Positions 32,745-40,394 of a stretch of 64,000 nt of DNA are shown here, piece by piece. The position numbers were made by a program, and so were the translations under genes. Below the pieces are notes generated by a model, which did no database searches, had not been told where the DNA came from, and saw nothing but the letters and a program-made list of their open reading frames with translations. Source of the stretch: DASUNQ01 sp044866775 (GTDB lineage Bacteria; Acidobacteriota; Thermoanaerobaculia; Multivoradales; UBA5704); contig JBIOUG010000082.1 of assembly GCA_044866775.1 (NCBI GenBank), forward strand, positions 1-64,000, given 5' to 3'. The stretch's first letter is position 1, and every line of letters starts with the position of its first letter.

Positions 32745-32817
32745 GCCCGTGGCTGACCTGCGCTTCGAGTGGGACGACCGCAAGAGCGCCGCCAACCGCC
32801 GGAAGCAGACTTCGATC
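32743..32817 (+). pseudogene. brnT: N-terminal stub of a BrnT-type toxin
   Basis: The first 25 codons read 'VADLRFEWDDRKSAANRRKQ', the conserved start of BrnT RNase toxins (F-E-W-D-x-x-K-x-x-x-N). The rest of the toxin, including its catalytic residues, is missing, and the frame runs directly into the antitoxin. It is an in-frame internal deletion. Confidence 0.75.
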
Positions 32818-33048
32818 GTGAGAAAGAGGTACGACTTCTCGCAGGCCCAGCCCAACCCATACGCGAAGCGGCTCAAGAAGCAGGTCACGATCCGCCTCGA
32901 CACCCAGACCCTGGACTACTTCAAGGGGCTCTCGAGCGAGCTGGAGATTCCTTACCAGACGCTGATCAACCTCTACCTGCGCGACTGCGCCGCTTCCGGG
33001 AAGCGGCCGGCGACCCGCTGGCGTTCCCCTGCTCGCCAACCGGCTTAG
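32818..33048 (+). CDS. brnA: BrnA-like ribbon-helix-helix antitoxin (orphan)
   Basis: From GTG 32818 the 76-residue protein reads 'RKRYDFSQAQPNPYAKRLKK' then 'QVTIRLDTQTLDYFKGLS' and 'YQTLINLYLRDC'. This is the BrnA layout: a DFS-x-A toxin-binding arm, an RHH strand and helices. It would neutralise BrnT and repress its own promoter, where a palindrome overlaps the -10 box. The toxin has been deleted to a 25-codon stub. The present transcript may therefore also produce a 101-residue fusion from GTG 32743. Confidence 0.75.
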   Translation: MRKRYDFSQAQPNPYAKRLKKQVTIRLDTQTLDYFKGLSSELEIPYQTLINLYLRDCAASGKRPATRWRSPARQPA

Positions 33049-33077
33049 CCGCTGGACGCAGCATCGGTCCCCCCGCC

Positions 33078-34751
33078 TCACGGACAGGTCGCGAAGGCGC
33101 CGGTGTCCTGGAGCGGCTGGTACGGCGCCCCGAGCGGGTTCCTGTAGGTCCGCCGCTGGCCGGTCTGCGAATCGGTGACCCGCAGCTCGACGGCGACGTC
33201 GGTCAGGCCGCCGGCGAAGACCCAGAAGCGCTGGTTGAAGAGGCAGGCGTCGAGGACCTTGACCACGACCTCGACGTTCGACGGGGCGAAGAACCAGAGG
33301 TAGCCGGTGTCGGCGGTGAGCGGGACGGCGTGGGCGGGGCCGCTCCCCTGCGCCGTCGTCCACGTGGCCTCGACGCGGAAGCGCCCGGCGGCGAGGCAGA
33401 GCGTCTGGTCGCCGGGGATGCACGGCCCCACCTCGCCGCCGAGCTCGCGCTGCAGGAGGACGGAGAGGCGGGGGACGAAGTCCGCGATCCCGAAGAACGA
33501 GGAGGCGGAGCCGTCGCTCAGCAGCAGGTCGAGCTTGCCGTCGCCGTCGAAGTCGCCGGCGTCCATCTCGCCCGGCGAGCCGGCCGGGAACTCGGCCAGG
33601 CCCCAGACCGCGAGCACCTCGCCGACGCCGCCGGCCCCGTTACCGAGGCCGAGGTGGATCTTGGCCCCGGCGACTCGGAGAACGAGCCGGCGGAGGCGAC
33701 GTCGGTGCGCCCGTCGCGGTCGAAGTCCCGGAGGATGATCCCGGGCTGGGTCACCTCCGCCACTTTGTAGCGGTGCGCCAGCGCGAAGCCGCCGTTGCCA
33801 TCGCCGCGCAGCAGCGTGATCCAGGAGCGGATGAAGCTGATCGGCAGCCCGACCGGCTCGCGGTCGGAGAGGGCGAGGTCCAGGTCGCCGTCGCCGTCGA
33901 GGTTCCCCGCCGCGAGGCCGAAGATGCGCGGTGGCGAGCTTGCTCGAGATGCCGTCGATCACCTGCCCGGCGACCAGCGTCTGCGGCGGCCCGAAGCCGC
34001 CGTGGCCGTTGCCGAAGTAGACGCGCACCTCGCCGGTCGACTCGCTGGCGACCGCGACGTCGAGATGGCTGTCGAGCGCGGCGTTGAACTGTCCGGCGAC
34101 GACGCTCTCGTTGCCGTTGAACTCGTCCACCTGAACCGGCGGATCGAAGGTGCCGTCGCCGCGGCCGCGGCTGAAGGTGATGATGTTCCCCGGGTCGAAG
34201 CCGAACTGGACGCCGACGAAGTCCTGCCGGCCGTCGCCGTCGAAGTCGCCGACGGCGAAGTCGATGGGCGTCTCGCCCAGTCCCCACGTGGGGTTGAGGA
34301 CGGCGAACGCCTGCCGGTTGAGACGCAGGTCGACGCCGCTGCGCGTCGTGCCGGCGGCGACCTGCGCCACCTCGAAGCTCGCCGGCGGGTCGAGCGCCGG
34401 ATCGCTGCTCTCGCCGGCGCCGTTCCACGATTCGGGCGGGCCGGGCAGGATCGCGGGGGTCGAGAAGCGCCCGACGCGGCTGCCGCCGGCGAACCGGGCG
34501 TCGATCTCCTGCACCTCGATGCGGTAGCGCGCTCCCGGCCGCAGGCCGCAGATCGTGTAGGCGCCGGCGTCGACGAGCGCGGCGCCCGAGACCCAGGAGA
34601 GCGCGTCGGCGGCGTCGTCGAGGTTCCAGGCGACGACGTTGGCGCCGGTGAACGGCGCGCCGGCGCTCGTCAGCACCCGCCCGGCGACGCAGGCGGTCGC
34701 CGCCGCGACTCGAGGGCGGCGGGCTCCGCCGCCGCGGCACGGAGTGGTCAT
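33078..34751 (-). pseudogene. Shortened, twice-frameshifted paralogue of the FG-GAP protein at 15967-18771
   Basis: The protein begins MTTPCRGGG and goes straight into the regulatory-like domain ('CVAGRVLTSAGAPFTGANVV'). It therefore lacks the signal peptide and matrixin-like domain of its paralogue. FG-GAP repeats follow ('VGDFDGDGRQDFVGVQFG'), then the same C-terminal domain ('DTGYLWFFAPSNVEVVVKVL') ending AFATCP. Between about 33930 and 33672 the homologous sequence ('RIFGLAAGNLDGDGDLDLAL') is in another frame and returns by a second slip, so two compensating single-base indels occurred. No polyproline linker is present. Without a signal peptide it would not be exported. The indels could be sequencing errors, but the missing N-terminus is real. 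Confidence 0.8.
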
Positions 34752-34863
34752 CGCGAGGGTTTCTTTCCGCTGCAAGAGACTACGACAACGCGCCGCCGCA
34801 GCCTGCCGTCCGGTGGGCTCTCGCTTTGCATCTACAATGACGCCTGAGCGGGAGGTGCGCGGG

Positions 34864-35412
34864 ATGCGCTGGGAGTTCGAGCCGGGGCACACGGCGGCTG
34901 AGTTCCGCTGCCGCCACATGATGGTCACCTGGGTGCGCGGGCACATCAAGGACGTCCACGGCTGGATCGAGTTCGACGAAAAGGACCCGGGCGCCTCGCA
35001 GGCCTACGCCGAGCTCGACGCCGCCGGCCTCTGGACCGGCGAGCCCGCTCGCGACGCGCACCTGAAGAGCGCCGACTTTCTCGACGTCGAGCGCTATCCC
35101 ACGATCACCTTCACCAGCAGCCGCGTCGAGGTGCTCTCCGCCCACGACCTCCGGGTCTGGGGTGATCTCACCCTGCGCGGCGTCACCCGCGAGGTCTGCC
35201 TCGACGTCTCCTACCTCGGCGAGTGGACGACTCCCTTCTGGGACGAGGGCGTGGACCGCGGTCCCGTGCTGCGCGCCGGCTTCACCGCACGCACCGCGAT
35301 CGACCGCCACGACTTCGGCGTGAGCTGGAACGTGCTGCTCGACCGCGGCGGCATCGCGGTGGGGGAGCGGGTGTACATCGAGCTCGACGTCGAGGCCATG
35401 CGCAAGACTTAG
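34864..35412 (+). CDS. YceI-family lipid-binding-like protein (182 aa)
   Basis: The sequence matches YceI proteins: 'WEFEPGHTAAEFRCRHMMV', 'VRGHIKDVHGWIEFD', 'AHLKSADFLDVERYPTITF', 'VWGDLTLRGVTREV' and 'DRHDFGVSWN'. These form an extended lipocalin-like barrel binding polyisoprenoids or amphiphiles. Most family members are exported, but this one has no signal peptide. The chosen ATG 34864 is preceded by GGGAGG at good distance; an upstream in-frame ATG 34837 overlaps a TACAAT box, so that box may be a promoter -10. Twenty-five bases separate it from the PEBP gene. Confidence 0.9.
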   Translation: MRWEFEPGHTAAEFRCRHMMVTWVRGHIKDVHGWIEFDEKDPGASQAYAELDAAGLWTGEPARDAHLKSADFLDVERYPTITFTSSRVEVLSAHDLRVWGDLTLRGVTREVCLDVSYLGEWTTPFWDEGVDRGPVLRAGFTARTAIDRHDFGVSWNVLLDRGGIAVGERVYIELDVEAMRKT

Positions 35413-35437
35413 GCGGCGTCAGACCCTGGGAGGTCGC

Positions 35438-35992
35438 ATGAAGTGCTTGGCGTTGCTGACCGCGCTCCTGCTCGGGTGCGTCGCGCCCGAGACGGACGAA
35501 GACACGACCGCAGCAAAGGGAACGGACATGCAGATCACTTCCTCGGCCTTCACCCCGAACGGCGCCATCCCGGCGCGCTACACCTGTGACAGCCAGGGCG
35601 AGGAGGCCTCGCCGCCGCTCGCCTGGTCCGGCGCCCCGGCGGCGACGAAGTCGTTCGCCCTCATCGTCGACGACCCGGACGCGCCGCGGGGGACCTGGGT
35701 GCACTGGGTGCTCTACGACCTGCCGGCGGACACTACGTCGCTGCCCGAGGGGGCCGCCAAGGGCGGCCTGCCGGCGGGCACGCGTGAGGGACTCAACGGC
35801 TGGCAGAGGACCGGCTACGGCGGTCCCTGTCCGCCCACGGGGCGGCATCGCTACTTCCACAAGATCTATGCGCTGGACGCCGCGCTCGGCGACCTCGGGC
35901 GGCCGACGAAGGACGACCTCGAGAAGGCGATGGAGGGACACGTGCTGGCGCAGGGCGAGCTGATCGGCACCTACCTGCGCGCTGGGGGTTGA
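35438..35992 (+). CDS. PEBP family (YbhB/YbcL-like) lipoprotein (184 aa)
   Basis: A lipoprotein signal ends in the lipobox 'LLLGC' (Cys14), so the protein is membrane-anchored outside the cytoplasm. The body is a phosphatidylethanolamine-binding-protein fold: 'SPPLAWSGAPAATKSFALIV', 'DDPDAPRGTWVHWVLYDLP', 'GYGGPCPPTGRHRYFHKIYA'. The ligand-site D-P-D-A-P and G-x-x-x-P-H-R-Y-type motifs are conserved. ATG 35438 has a good ribosome-binding site (GGGAGG). Function in bacteria is poorly defined. It probably shares a transcript with the YceI gene. Confidence 0.9.
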   Translation: MKCLALLTALLLGCVAPETDEDTTAAKGTDMQITSSAFTPNGAIPARYTCDSQGEEASPPLAWSGAPAATKSFALIVDDPDAPRGTWVHWVLYDLPADTTSLPEGAAKGGLPAGTREGLNGWQRTGYGGPCPPTGRHRYFHKIYALDAALGDLGRPTKDDLEKAMEGHVLAQGELIGTYLRAGG

Positions 35993-36013
35993 CGGCGCGC
36001 CGGCGCCAACCCC

Positions 36014-36583
36014 CTACGGCATCTCCGACCCGCTGCCGCGGATTCCAGCGGCGCTGAGGTAGCGGTTCCTCAGGATCCCCAAATGGTGCCGCTCGTGGCC
36101 GGCGACGATCCAGGCCAGCGCCCGCACGGTCACCGGATTGCCGTTGGCGGTGCCGCGGCGAGCGAGCGCCGCCGCGTCGAGGCCGCGGAAGAACGCCAGC
36201 GTGGCGCCGCGCAGCAGGCGCAGCTCCGCGGCCAGGTCCGCCAGCGGCCGGGCGTCGAACCCCCCGTGCTCCACGAAGGCGTTCTCGTCGAAGCCGGGGA
36301 GCGGCGTCTCGTCGCCGCGCGCGATGCGCATCGCCCGGTAGGCGAAGACGCGCTCGGCGTCGGCGAGGTGGCCAGTGACCTGCTTGATGCTCCATTTGCC
36401 GGGCGCGTAGCGGAAGGCGGCGTCGGCCTCCGCGAGGCCGCCCAGCAGCACGGCGGTCTCGCTCTCCTGGGTGGCAAGGGGCGCCAGAGCATCGTCGCCC
36501 GAGACGCCGGCGATGTAGCCGGCGTAGAAGGGGGCGTACTCGTCGTCGGCGGGGCGGGGGATCGAGAGCGGCGGCATGGTCAC
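36014..36583 (-). CDS. DinB-family four-helix metalloprotein (189 aa)
   Basis: The DinB_2 layout is clear: 'KWSIKQVTGHLADAERVFAY' with the first His ligand, and 'AWIVAGHERHHLGILRNRY' with the other two. These bind a divalent metal in a four-helix bundle. Family members include thiol-S-transferases and uncharacterised proteins; no specific substrate can be named. The start ATG 36583 follows CAGGAGGTG closely. It is convergent with the PEBP gene, separated by about 20 bases. Confidence 0.88.
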   Translation of the reverse strand: MTMPPLSIPRPADDEYAPFYAGYIAGVSGDDALAPLATQESETAVLLGGLAEADAAFRYAPGKWSIKQVTGHLADAERVFAYRAMRIARGDETPLPGFDENAFVEHGGFDARPLADLAAELRLLRGATLAFFRGLDAAALARRGTANGNPVTVRALAWIVAGHERHHLGILRNRYLSAAGIRGSGSEMP

Positions 36584-36655
36584 CTCCTGGGCTGCGGCGC
36601 GCGGGCGCTGCGCCGCCGCAAGCTACCACGCGCCCGCATGTAGACTCGGGGGGCC

Positions 36656-37021
36656 ATGAGCGGCGTCCCGGACGATCGCGGCGTGCGCGCCGAGACGGCC
36701 CACCTCGCGGTCGCCGACGCCCTCGCGCGCCTCCCGACTCCCGCCGGCGAGCGCTACGTCACCCTCTTCACCCACGGCACGCTCGAGGTCATGCTCTACG
36801 CCCCCCGCGGCACCGATCCGCAGTCGCCGCACACGCGCGACGAGGTCTACGTCGTGGCGCAGGGCAGCGGCACCTACTTCGACGGCGCCGAGCGCCGCCC
36901 CTTCGCCCGCGGCGACCTCCTCTTCGCCCCGGCCGGGAGCGCCCACCGCTTCGAGGACTTCAGCGACGACCTCGCGGTCTGGGTGATGTTCTACGGCCCG
37001 GACGGCGGCGAAGAGGCCTGA
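36656..37021 (+). CDS. Small cupin-domain protein (121 aa)
   Basis: A single cupin_2 domain shows both cupin motifs: 'HTRDEVYVVAQGSGTYFDG' (motif 1, with His, Glu) and 'FARGDLLFAPAGSAHRFED' (motif 2 with His). It is likely a metal-binding sugar or small-molecule sensor, isomerase or dioxygenase-like protein. No partner is evident, and the substrate is unknown. It is convergent with the VOC gene that follows. Confidence 0.85.
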   Translation: MSGVPDDRGVRAETAHLAVADALARLPTPAGERYVTLFTHGTLEVMLYAPRGTDPQSPHTRDEVYVVAQGSGTYFDGAERRPFARGDLLFAPAGSAHRFEDFSDDLAVWVMFYGPDGGEEA

Positions 37022-37034
37022 GCCGCTGTTCCCG

Positions 37035-37514
37035 CTAGCCGGTCTTGCCCGCCATCTCCGCGAAGAACTCGCTCTGACGCGACTCGATCTCCTCCTTCGT
37101 GAGGTCTTCCTTGTGCGTGGCAACCGACCATGCGAAGCCGAAGGGATCGGTGAACACCCCCCAGCGGTCGCCCCAGAACTGGTCGCTCACCGGCACCTTC
37201 GCCACCGCGCCGGCGTCGACCGCGCGCTTGAAGACCGCGTCACAGTCGTCGACGTAGAGGAAGAGCTCGACCGGCGATCCGCCCAACGTGCGCGGCGCCT
37301 TGGCGCCCATCATCTCGTCGTGGAGCATGAGATATGAGCTGCCGATGCGGATCGCGGCATGCATGACCTTCCCGTCGGGGCCCGCCGAGATCCCCTGCTC
37401 CTCCGCGCCCAGCGCCTTCTTGTACCAATCGATCGCCTTGCGCGTGTCTTCGAGAGTGAGGACCGGGGTGACGGTGGAATAACCCTCGGGGACCGGGCTC
37501 GCTGCTTTGGCCAT
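37035..37514 (-). CDS. VOC-superfamily (PhnB/glyoxalase-like) protein (159 aa)
   Basis: Paired beta-alpha-beta-beta-beta units typical of the VOC fold are seen: 'VTPVLTLEDTRKAIDWYKKA', 'IRIGSSYLMLHDEMMG', 'VELFLYVDDCDAVFKRAVDA' and 'DRWGVFTDPFGFAWSVATH'. The wording is closest to PhnB/YdcI-like VOC proteins of unknown substrate. The start ATG 37514 has AAGGAGA just upstream; longer readings upstream are unlikely. The 250-base interval to the next gene shows no feature that I can support. Confidence 0.88.
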   Translation of the reverse strand: MAKAASPVPEGYSTVTPVLTLEDTRKAIDWYKKALGAEEQGISAGPDGKVMHAAIRIGSSYLMLHDEMMGAKAPRTLGGSPVELFLYVDDCDAVFKRAVDAGAVAKVPVSDQFWGDRWGVFTDPFGFAWSVATHKEDLTKEEIESRQSEFFAEMAGKTG

Positions 37515-37767
37515 CGCTGTTCTCCTTCCCGTTCGTTGCGCGAGCGCGCAGGGTGGATCAGCTCGCCACTGCAAGATTTTCGCCACCGCGGACCTCGCGG
37601 GTGAGGCTCGACGGCCCGGACTCCCGAACGGCGCTCGGACGATCACTTCCCTCGCCCTCACTGTCTTAGGCCACTGCCCCTTGCCTCAGCACTTGCTCCG
37701 CCGCCGTTAGGCCCGGCTCCCGGCCGCCGGCTACAATCCCGCGTCCCTCGGGGAGGGGGATCGACGC

Positions 37768-38628
37768 ATGGGCTCCAAGGTCGGCATCTACGTCGACGTC
37801 GAGAACATCACCCGGAACGGCGGCTTCGGGATGCAGTACGACGTGCTGCGGGAGTTCGCCTGCCGCGACGGCTCGGAGCCGCTGCGCATGAACGCCTACG
37901 TCCGCTTCGACGAGGAGCGGGCGCGGCGGCGCGACCCGACCTACGCCAAGGTGCTCGAGTTCCATTCGCGGCTGCGCGACATCGGCTTCAAGGTGGTGGA
38001 GAAGCCGATCAGGTGGCTGGTCGACACGCAGACCAAGGAGCGCTACGGCAAGGCCAACGCCGACCTCGACATGGCGGTCGACCTGCTGCTCCAGTCCGAG
38101 CGCCTCGATCGGGTGCTGCTGGCGACCGGCGACGGCGATTTCACCAAGGTCGTCGAGGCGCTGCAGAACCGCGGGCTGCGGATCGAGGTCGCGGCCTTCG
38201 ACAACGTGTCGGCCGACCTGCGCAACCAGGCCGACCTCTTCATCTCCGGCTACGTCATCCCCAACCTCCTCGCCACCCCGGAGACGGCGGAGAAGAAGGC
38301 CTGGGGCGAGGAGGGGTCGCGGGTGCGCGGCGCCTGCTACTGGGTGGACCGCGACAAGGGGTACGGCTTCCTGCGCTTCCTGCGCGAGATCAACCAGAAC
38401 CTCTGGCTCTACGACTCGCGCCGCCCGGGCTCGCCCTTCGCCAACTGCTTCTTCCACGTCACCGAGCTCGACGACGAGGGGGTCTTCGACCGACTTCCCA
38501 ACCGCGAGATCATTCTGCAGTTCGTGCTGCGGCGCGGCGAGAAGGGGTGGGAGGCGCAGGGGATCCAAGTCGTGGGCGGGCCGGTGACGCCGGTCGGGCC
38601 GCTGTTCTCACCGCCGAACTCGTTGTAA
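37768..38628 (+). CDS. NYN-domain nuclease with C-terminal cold-shock-like domain (286 aa)
   Basis: Residues about 5-165 are a NYN/LabA (DUF88) PIN-like nuclease: 'GIYVDVENI' with the first Asp, 'KANADLDMAVDLLL', 'VLLATGDGDFTKVVEAL' and 'ADLFISGYVI'. The acidic active site is complete. Residues about 190-275 resemble a cold-shock/OB domain: 'RGACYWVDRDKGYGFLRF', 'CFFHVTELDDEG' and 'ILQFVLRRGEKGWEAQGI'. The product should be an RNA endonuclease whose OB domain binds the RNA. Start is ATG 37768 after a gggaggggg stretch. The gene is monocistronic. Confidence 0.9.
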   Translation: MGSKVGIYVDVENITRNGGFGMQYDVLREFACRDGSEPLRMNAYVRFDEERARRRDPTYAKVLEFHSRLRDIGFKVVEKPIRWLVDTQTKERYGKANADLDMAVDLLLQSERLDRVLLATGDGDFTKVVEALQNRGLRIEVAAFDNVSADLRNQADLFISGYVIPNLLATPETAEKKAWGEEGSRVRGACYWVDRDKGYGFLRFLREINQNLWLYDSRRPGSPFANCFFHVTELDDEGVFDRLPNREIILQFVLRRGEKGWEAQGIQVVGGPVTPVGPLFSPPNSL

Positions 38629-38672
38629 GCGCGCGGTCGTGGTCAGCGGCCGGCCGCCCGCGCCGGGCGGGC

Positions 38673-39119
38673 TCAGCCGGCCTTCGTCGGGTTGAACGCC
38701 GGCGGATCGCTCGCCGGGAAGGACTCCTGCGAGGCCTCCTCGACGATGTCCTTCTCCTCCTGCCACGGTCGCGGCTGGCCCCACGGGCGCGGCTCGGGGG
38801 GCGGCGCTTCCTCGGCCACCTGGCCCGTGTCTTTCCCCTTGCCGCCCTCGCCACCCTTGGCGGAGCTCAACCCGAGCGGGCGGTCGGTGACGCGGCCGGT
38901 CGCGCCGCGCACGACGAGCGCCGCGCCGCCGAGTCCGATCGCCAGCCCCAGCGGCGAGCGCCGCGCGAGCCCCCAGGCGATCAGGGCGCCGCCGGCCGCG
39001 ATCGACCCCAGGCGCTCCAGGTTCGAGATGTTGCGGAGCCCGGCCATGGGCTCCGCTACCCGAGCGGTCGCCTGCCGGAGCAGGCGCTGATTGAAATGCG
39101 GGTTGATCTCCTTGCCCAT
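38673..39119 (-). CDS. DUF2892/YgaP-like membrane protein with acidic tail (148 aa)
   Basis: A central hairpin of two membrane helices (about residues 36-70, 'IAAGGALIAWGLARRSPLGL', 'AIGLGGAALVVRGATG') matches the DUF2892 inner-membrane domain, with its closing R-G-A-T-G motif. The N-terminal 30 residues are basic/helical. The C-terminal tail is Pro/Glu-rich and probably disordered. Function unknown. It is convergent with the NYN gene. Confidence 0.8.
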   Translation of the reverse strand: MGKEINPHFNQRLLRQATARVAEPMAGLRNISNLERLGSIAAGGALIAWGLARRSPLGLAIGLGGAALVVRGATGRVTDRPLGLSSAKGGEGGKGKDTGQVAEEAPPPEPRPWGQPRPWQEEKDIVEEASQESFPASDPPAFNPTKAG

Positions 39120-39224
39120 GCGGTGCCTCCGGCGGTCCTGTGTCTGCCAACGAATCGCCGCAATTCGTGTGCCACGTGGAGAACGGGGGCCTGTCCTGGC
39201 GGACCTCCCTCATATATCCTCCTG

Positions 39225-40313
39225 ATGCCTCACGAGCCCATGGCGACCATCCCTATCTCCACCCCTCAGGAGCCGCCGGCGGGGCGCCGCGCGCGGCGCG
39301 ATCCCGAGAGCGCCGTCCGCCACGACTGGACGGTCGACGAGATCGCCGCCGTCCACGACCTGCCCTTCCCCGAGCTGGTCTTCCGCGCCCAGGAGACCCA
39401 CCGCCGGCACCACGACCCGGGCAAGGTCCAGCTCTGCACCCTGCTCTCGATCAAGACCGGCGGCTGCCCCGAGGACTGCGCCTACTGCCCGCAGAGCGTG
39501 CGCTACGCGACCGGCGTCGAGGCCGAGGACCTGCTGCCGCTCGACGAGGTGCTGGCGGCGGCGCGCGCCGCGCGCGACGGCGGCTCGACCCGCTTCTGCA
39601 TGGGCGCGGCGTGGCGGCGGGTGCGCGACGGCGAGGAGTTCGAGCGCGTGCTCGCCATGGTCCGCGGGGTGCGCGAGCTGGGGCTCGAGGCCTGCTGCAC
39701 GCTCGGCATGCTCACCGCCGAGCAGGCCGAGCGTCTCGCCGGCGCCGGCCTGACCGCCTACAACCACAACCTCGACACCGGCCCCGAGTACTACGAGCGG
39801 ATCATCACCACCCGCACCTACCAGGACCGCCTCGACACGCTCGGGCACGTGCGCCAGGCGGGCATCACCGTCTGCTGCGGCGGCATCCTGGGGATGGGGG
39901 AGCGGCGCGAGGACCGCTGCGGCATGCTGGCGGTGCTGGCGGCGCTCGATCCGCACCCGGAGAGCGTGCCGATCAACGCCCTGGTGCGGGTCGACGGCAC
40001 GCCGCTCGCCGGCCGGCCGGCGCTCGACCCGCTCGAGATGGTGCGGATGATCGCCACCACCCGCATCGTCCTGCCCACGAGCTTCGTGCGCCTCTCGGCC
40101 GGCCGCACCGAGATGTCGGACGAGACGCAGGCGCTCTGTCTCCTCGCCGGCGCCAACTCGATCTTCACCGGCGAGCGCCTGCTCACCACCCCGAACCCCG
40201 GCGAGGACCACGACCAGGCGCTGCTGGGCAGGCTGGGGATGGCGCCGCTCGAGCTTCCTGTCGAGCGCGCGGCCGTCCTGCCCCCAGATCCTTCGTATCT
40301 GCGCTCGGGATGA
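39225..40313 (+). CDS. bioB: Biotin synthase
   Basis: This radical-SAM enzyme inserts sulphur into dethiobiotin, the last step of biotin synthesis. The [4Fe-4S] motif 'GCPEDCAYCPQS', 'RFCMGAAW', 'EACCTLGML', 'YNHNLDTGPEYY' and the [2Fe-2S] ligand region 'RLSAGRTEM' are all present. ATG 39225 gives 362 residues; ATG 39240 is possible. The last ten codons (PPDPSYLRSG) and the stop lie in an intergenic-type inverted repeat, so the tail is repeat-derived. It is the first gene of bioB-bioF-bioD-bioA. Confidence 0.96.
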   Translation: MPHEPMATIPISTPQEPPAGRRARRDPESAVRHDWTVDEIAAVHDLPFPELVFRAQETHRRHHDPGKVQLCTLLSIKTGGCPEDCAYCPQSVRYATGVEAEDLLPLDEVLAAARAARDGGSTRFCMGAAWRRVRDGEEFERVLAMVRGVRELGLEACCTLGMLTAEQAERLAGAGLTAYNHNLDTGPEYYERIITTRTYQDRLDTLGHVRQAGITVCCGGILGMGERREDRCGMLAVLAALDPHPESVPINALVRVDGTPLAGRPALDPLEMVRMIATTRIVLPTSFVRLSAGRTEMSDETQALCLLAGANSIFTGERLLTTPNPGEDHDQALLGRLGMAPLELPVERAAVLPPDPSYLRSG

Positions 40314-40376
40314 CGTGGTTGGGGTGTGCGCGCGAATGACCCCCCTGGTGTCATCCTGAGCGAAGCGAAGGATCCG
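40287..40376. repeat. Inverted repeat between bioB and bioF
   Basis: The left arm begins GATCCTTCG and ends GCTCGGGATGA (40287-40313). The right arm (40351-40374) is its near inverse, TCATCCTGAGCGAAGCGAAG followed by GATC. This 'GGATCCTTCGCTTCGCTCAGGATGA' type of repeat, given here in pieces, is common between genes in many high-GC bacteria. The arms can form a large hairpin. Confidence 0.7.
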
Positions 40377-40394
40377 GGTGGGGGAGCGCTTGGG

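Noticed and set aside
34639..34863. Upstream extension of the YceI frame
   Set aside because: It lies antisense in the FG-GAP paralogue; family similarity starts at ATG 34864, which has its own ribosome-binding site.
40326..40394. Upstream start for bioF
   Set aside because: It would translate the intergenic repeat (VILSEAKD...); the GTG at 40395 matches the family start better.
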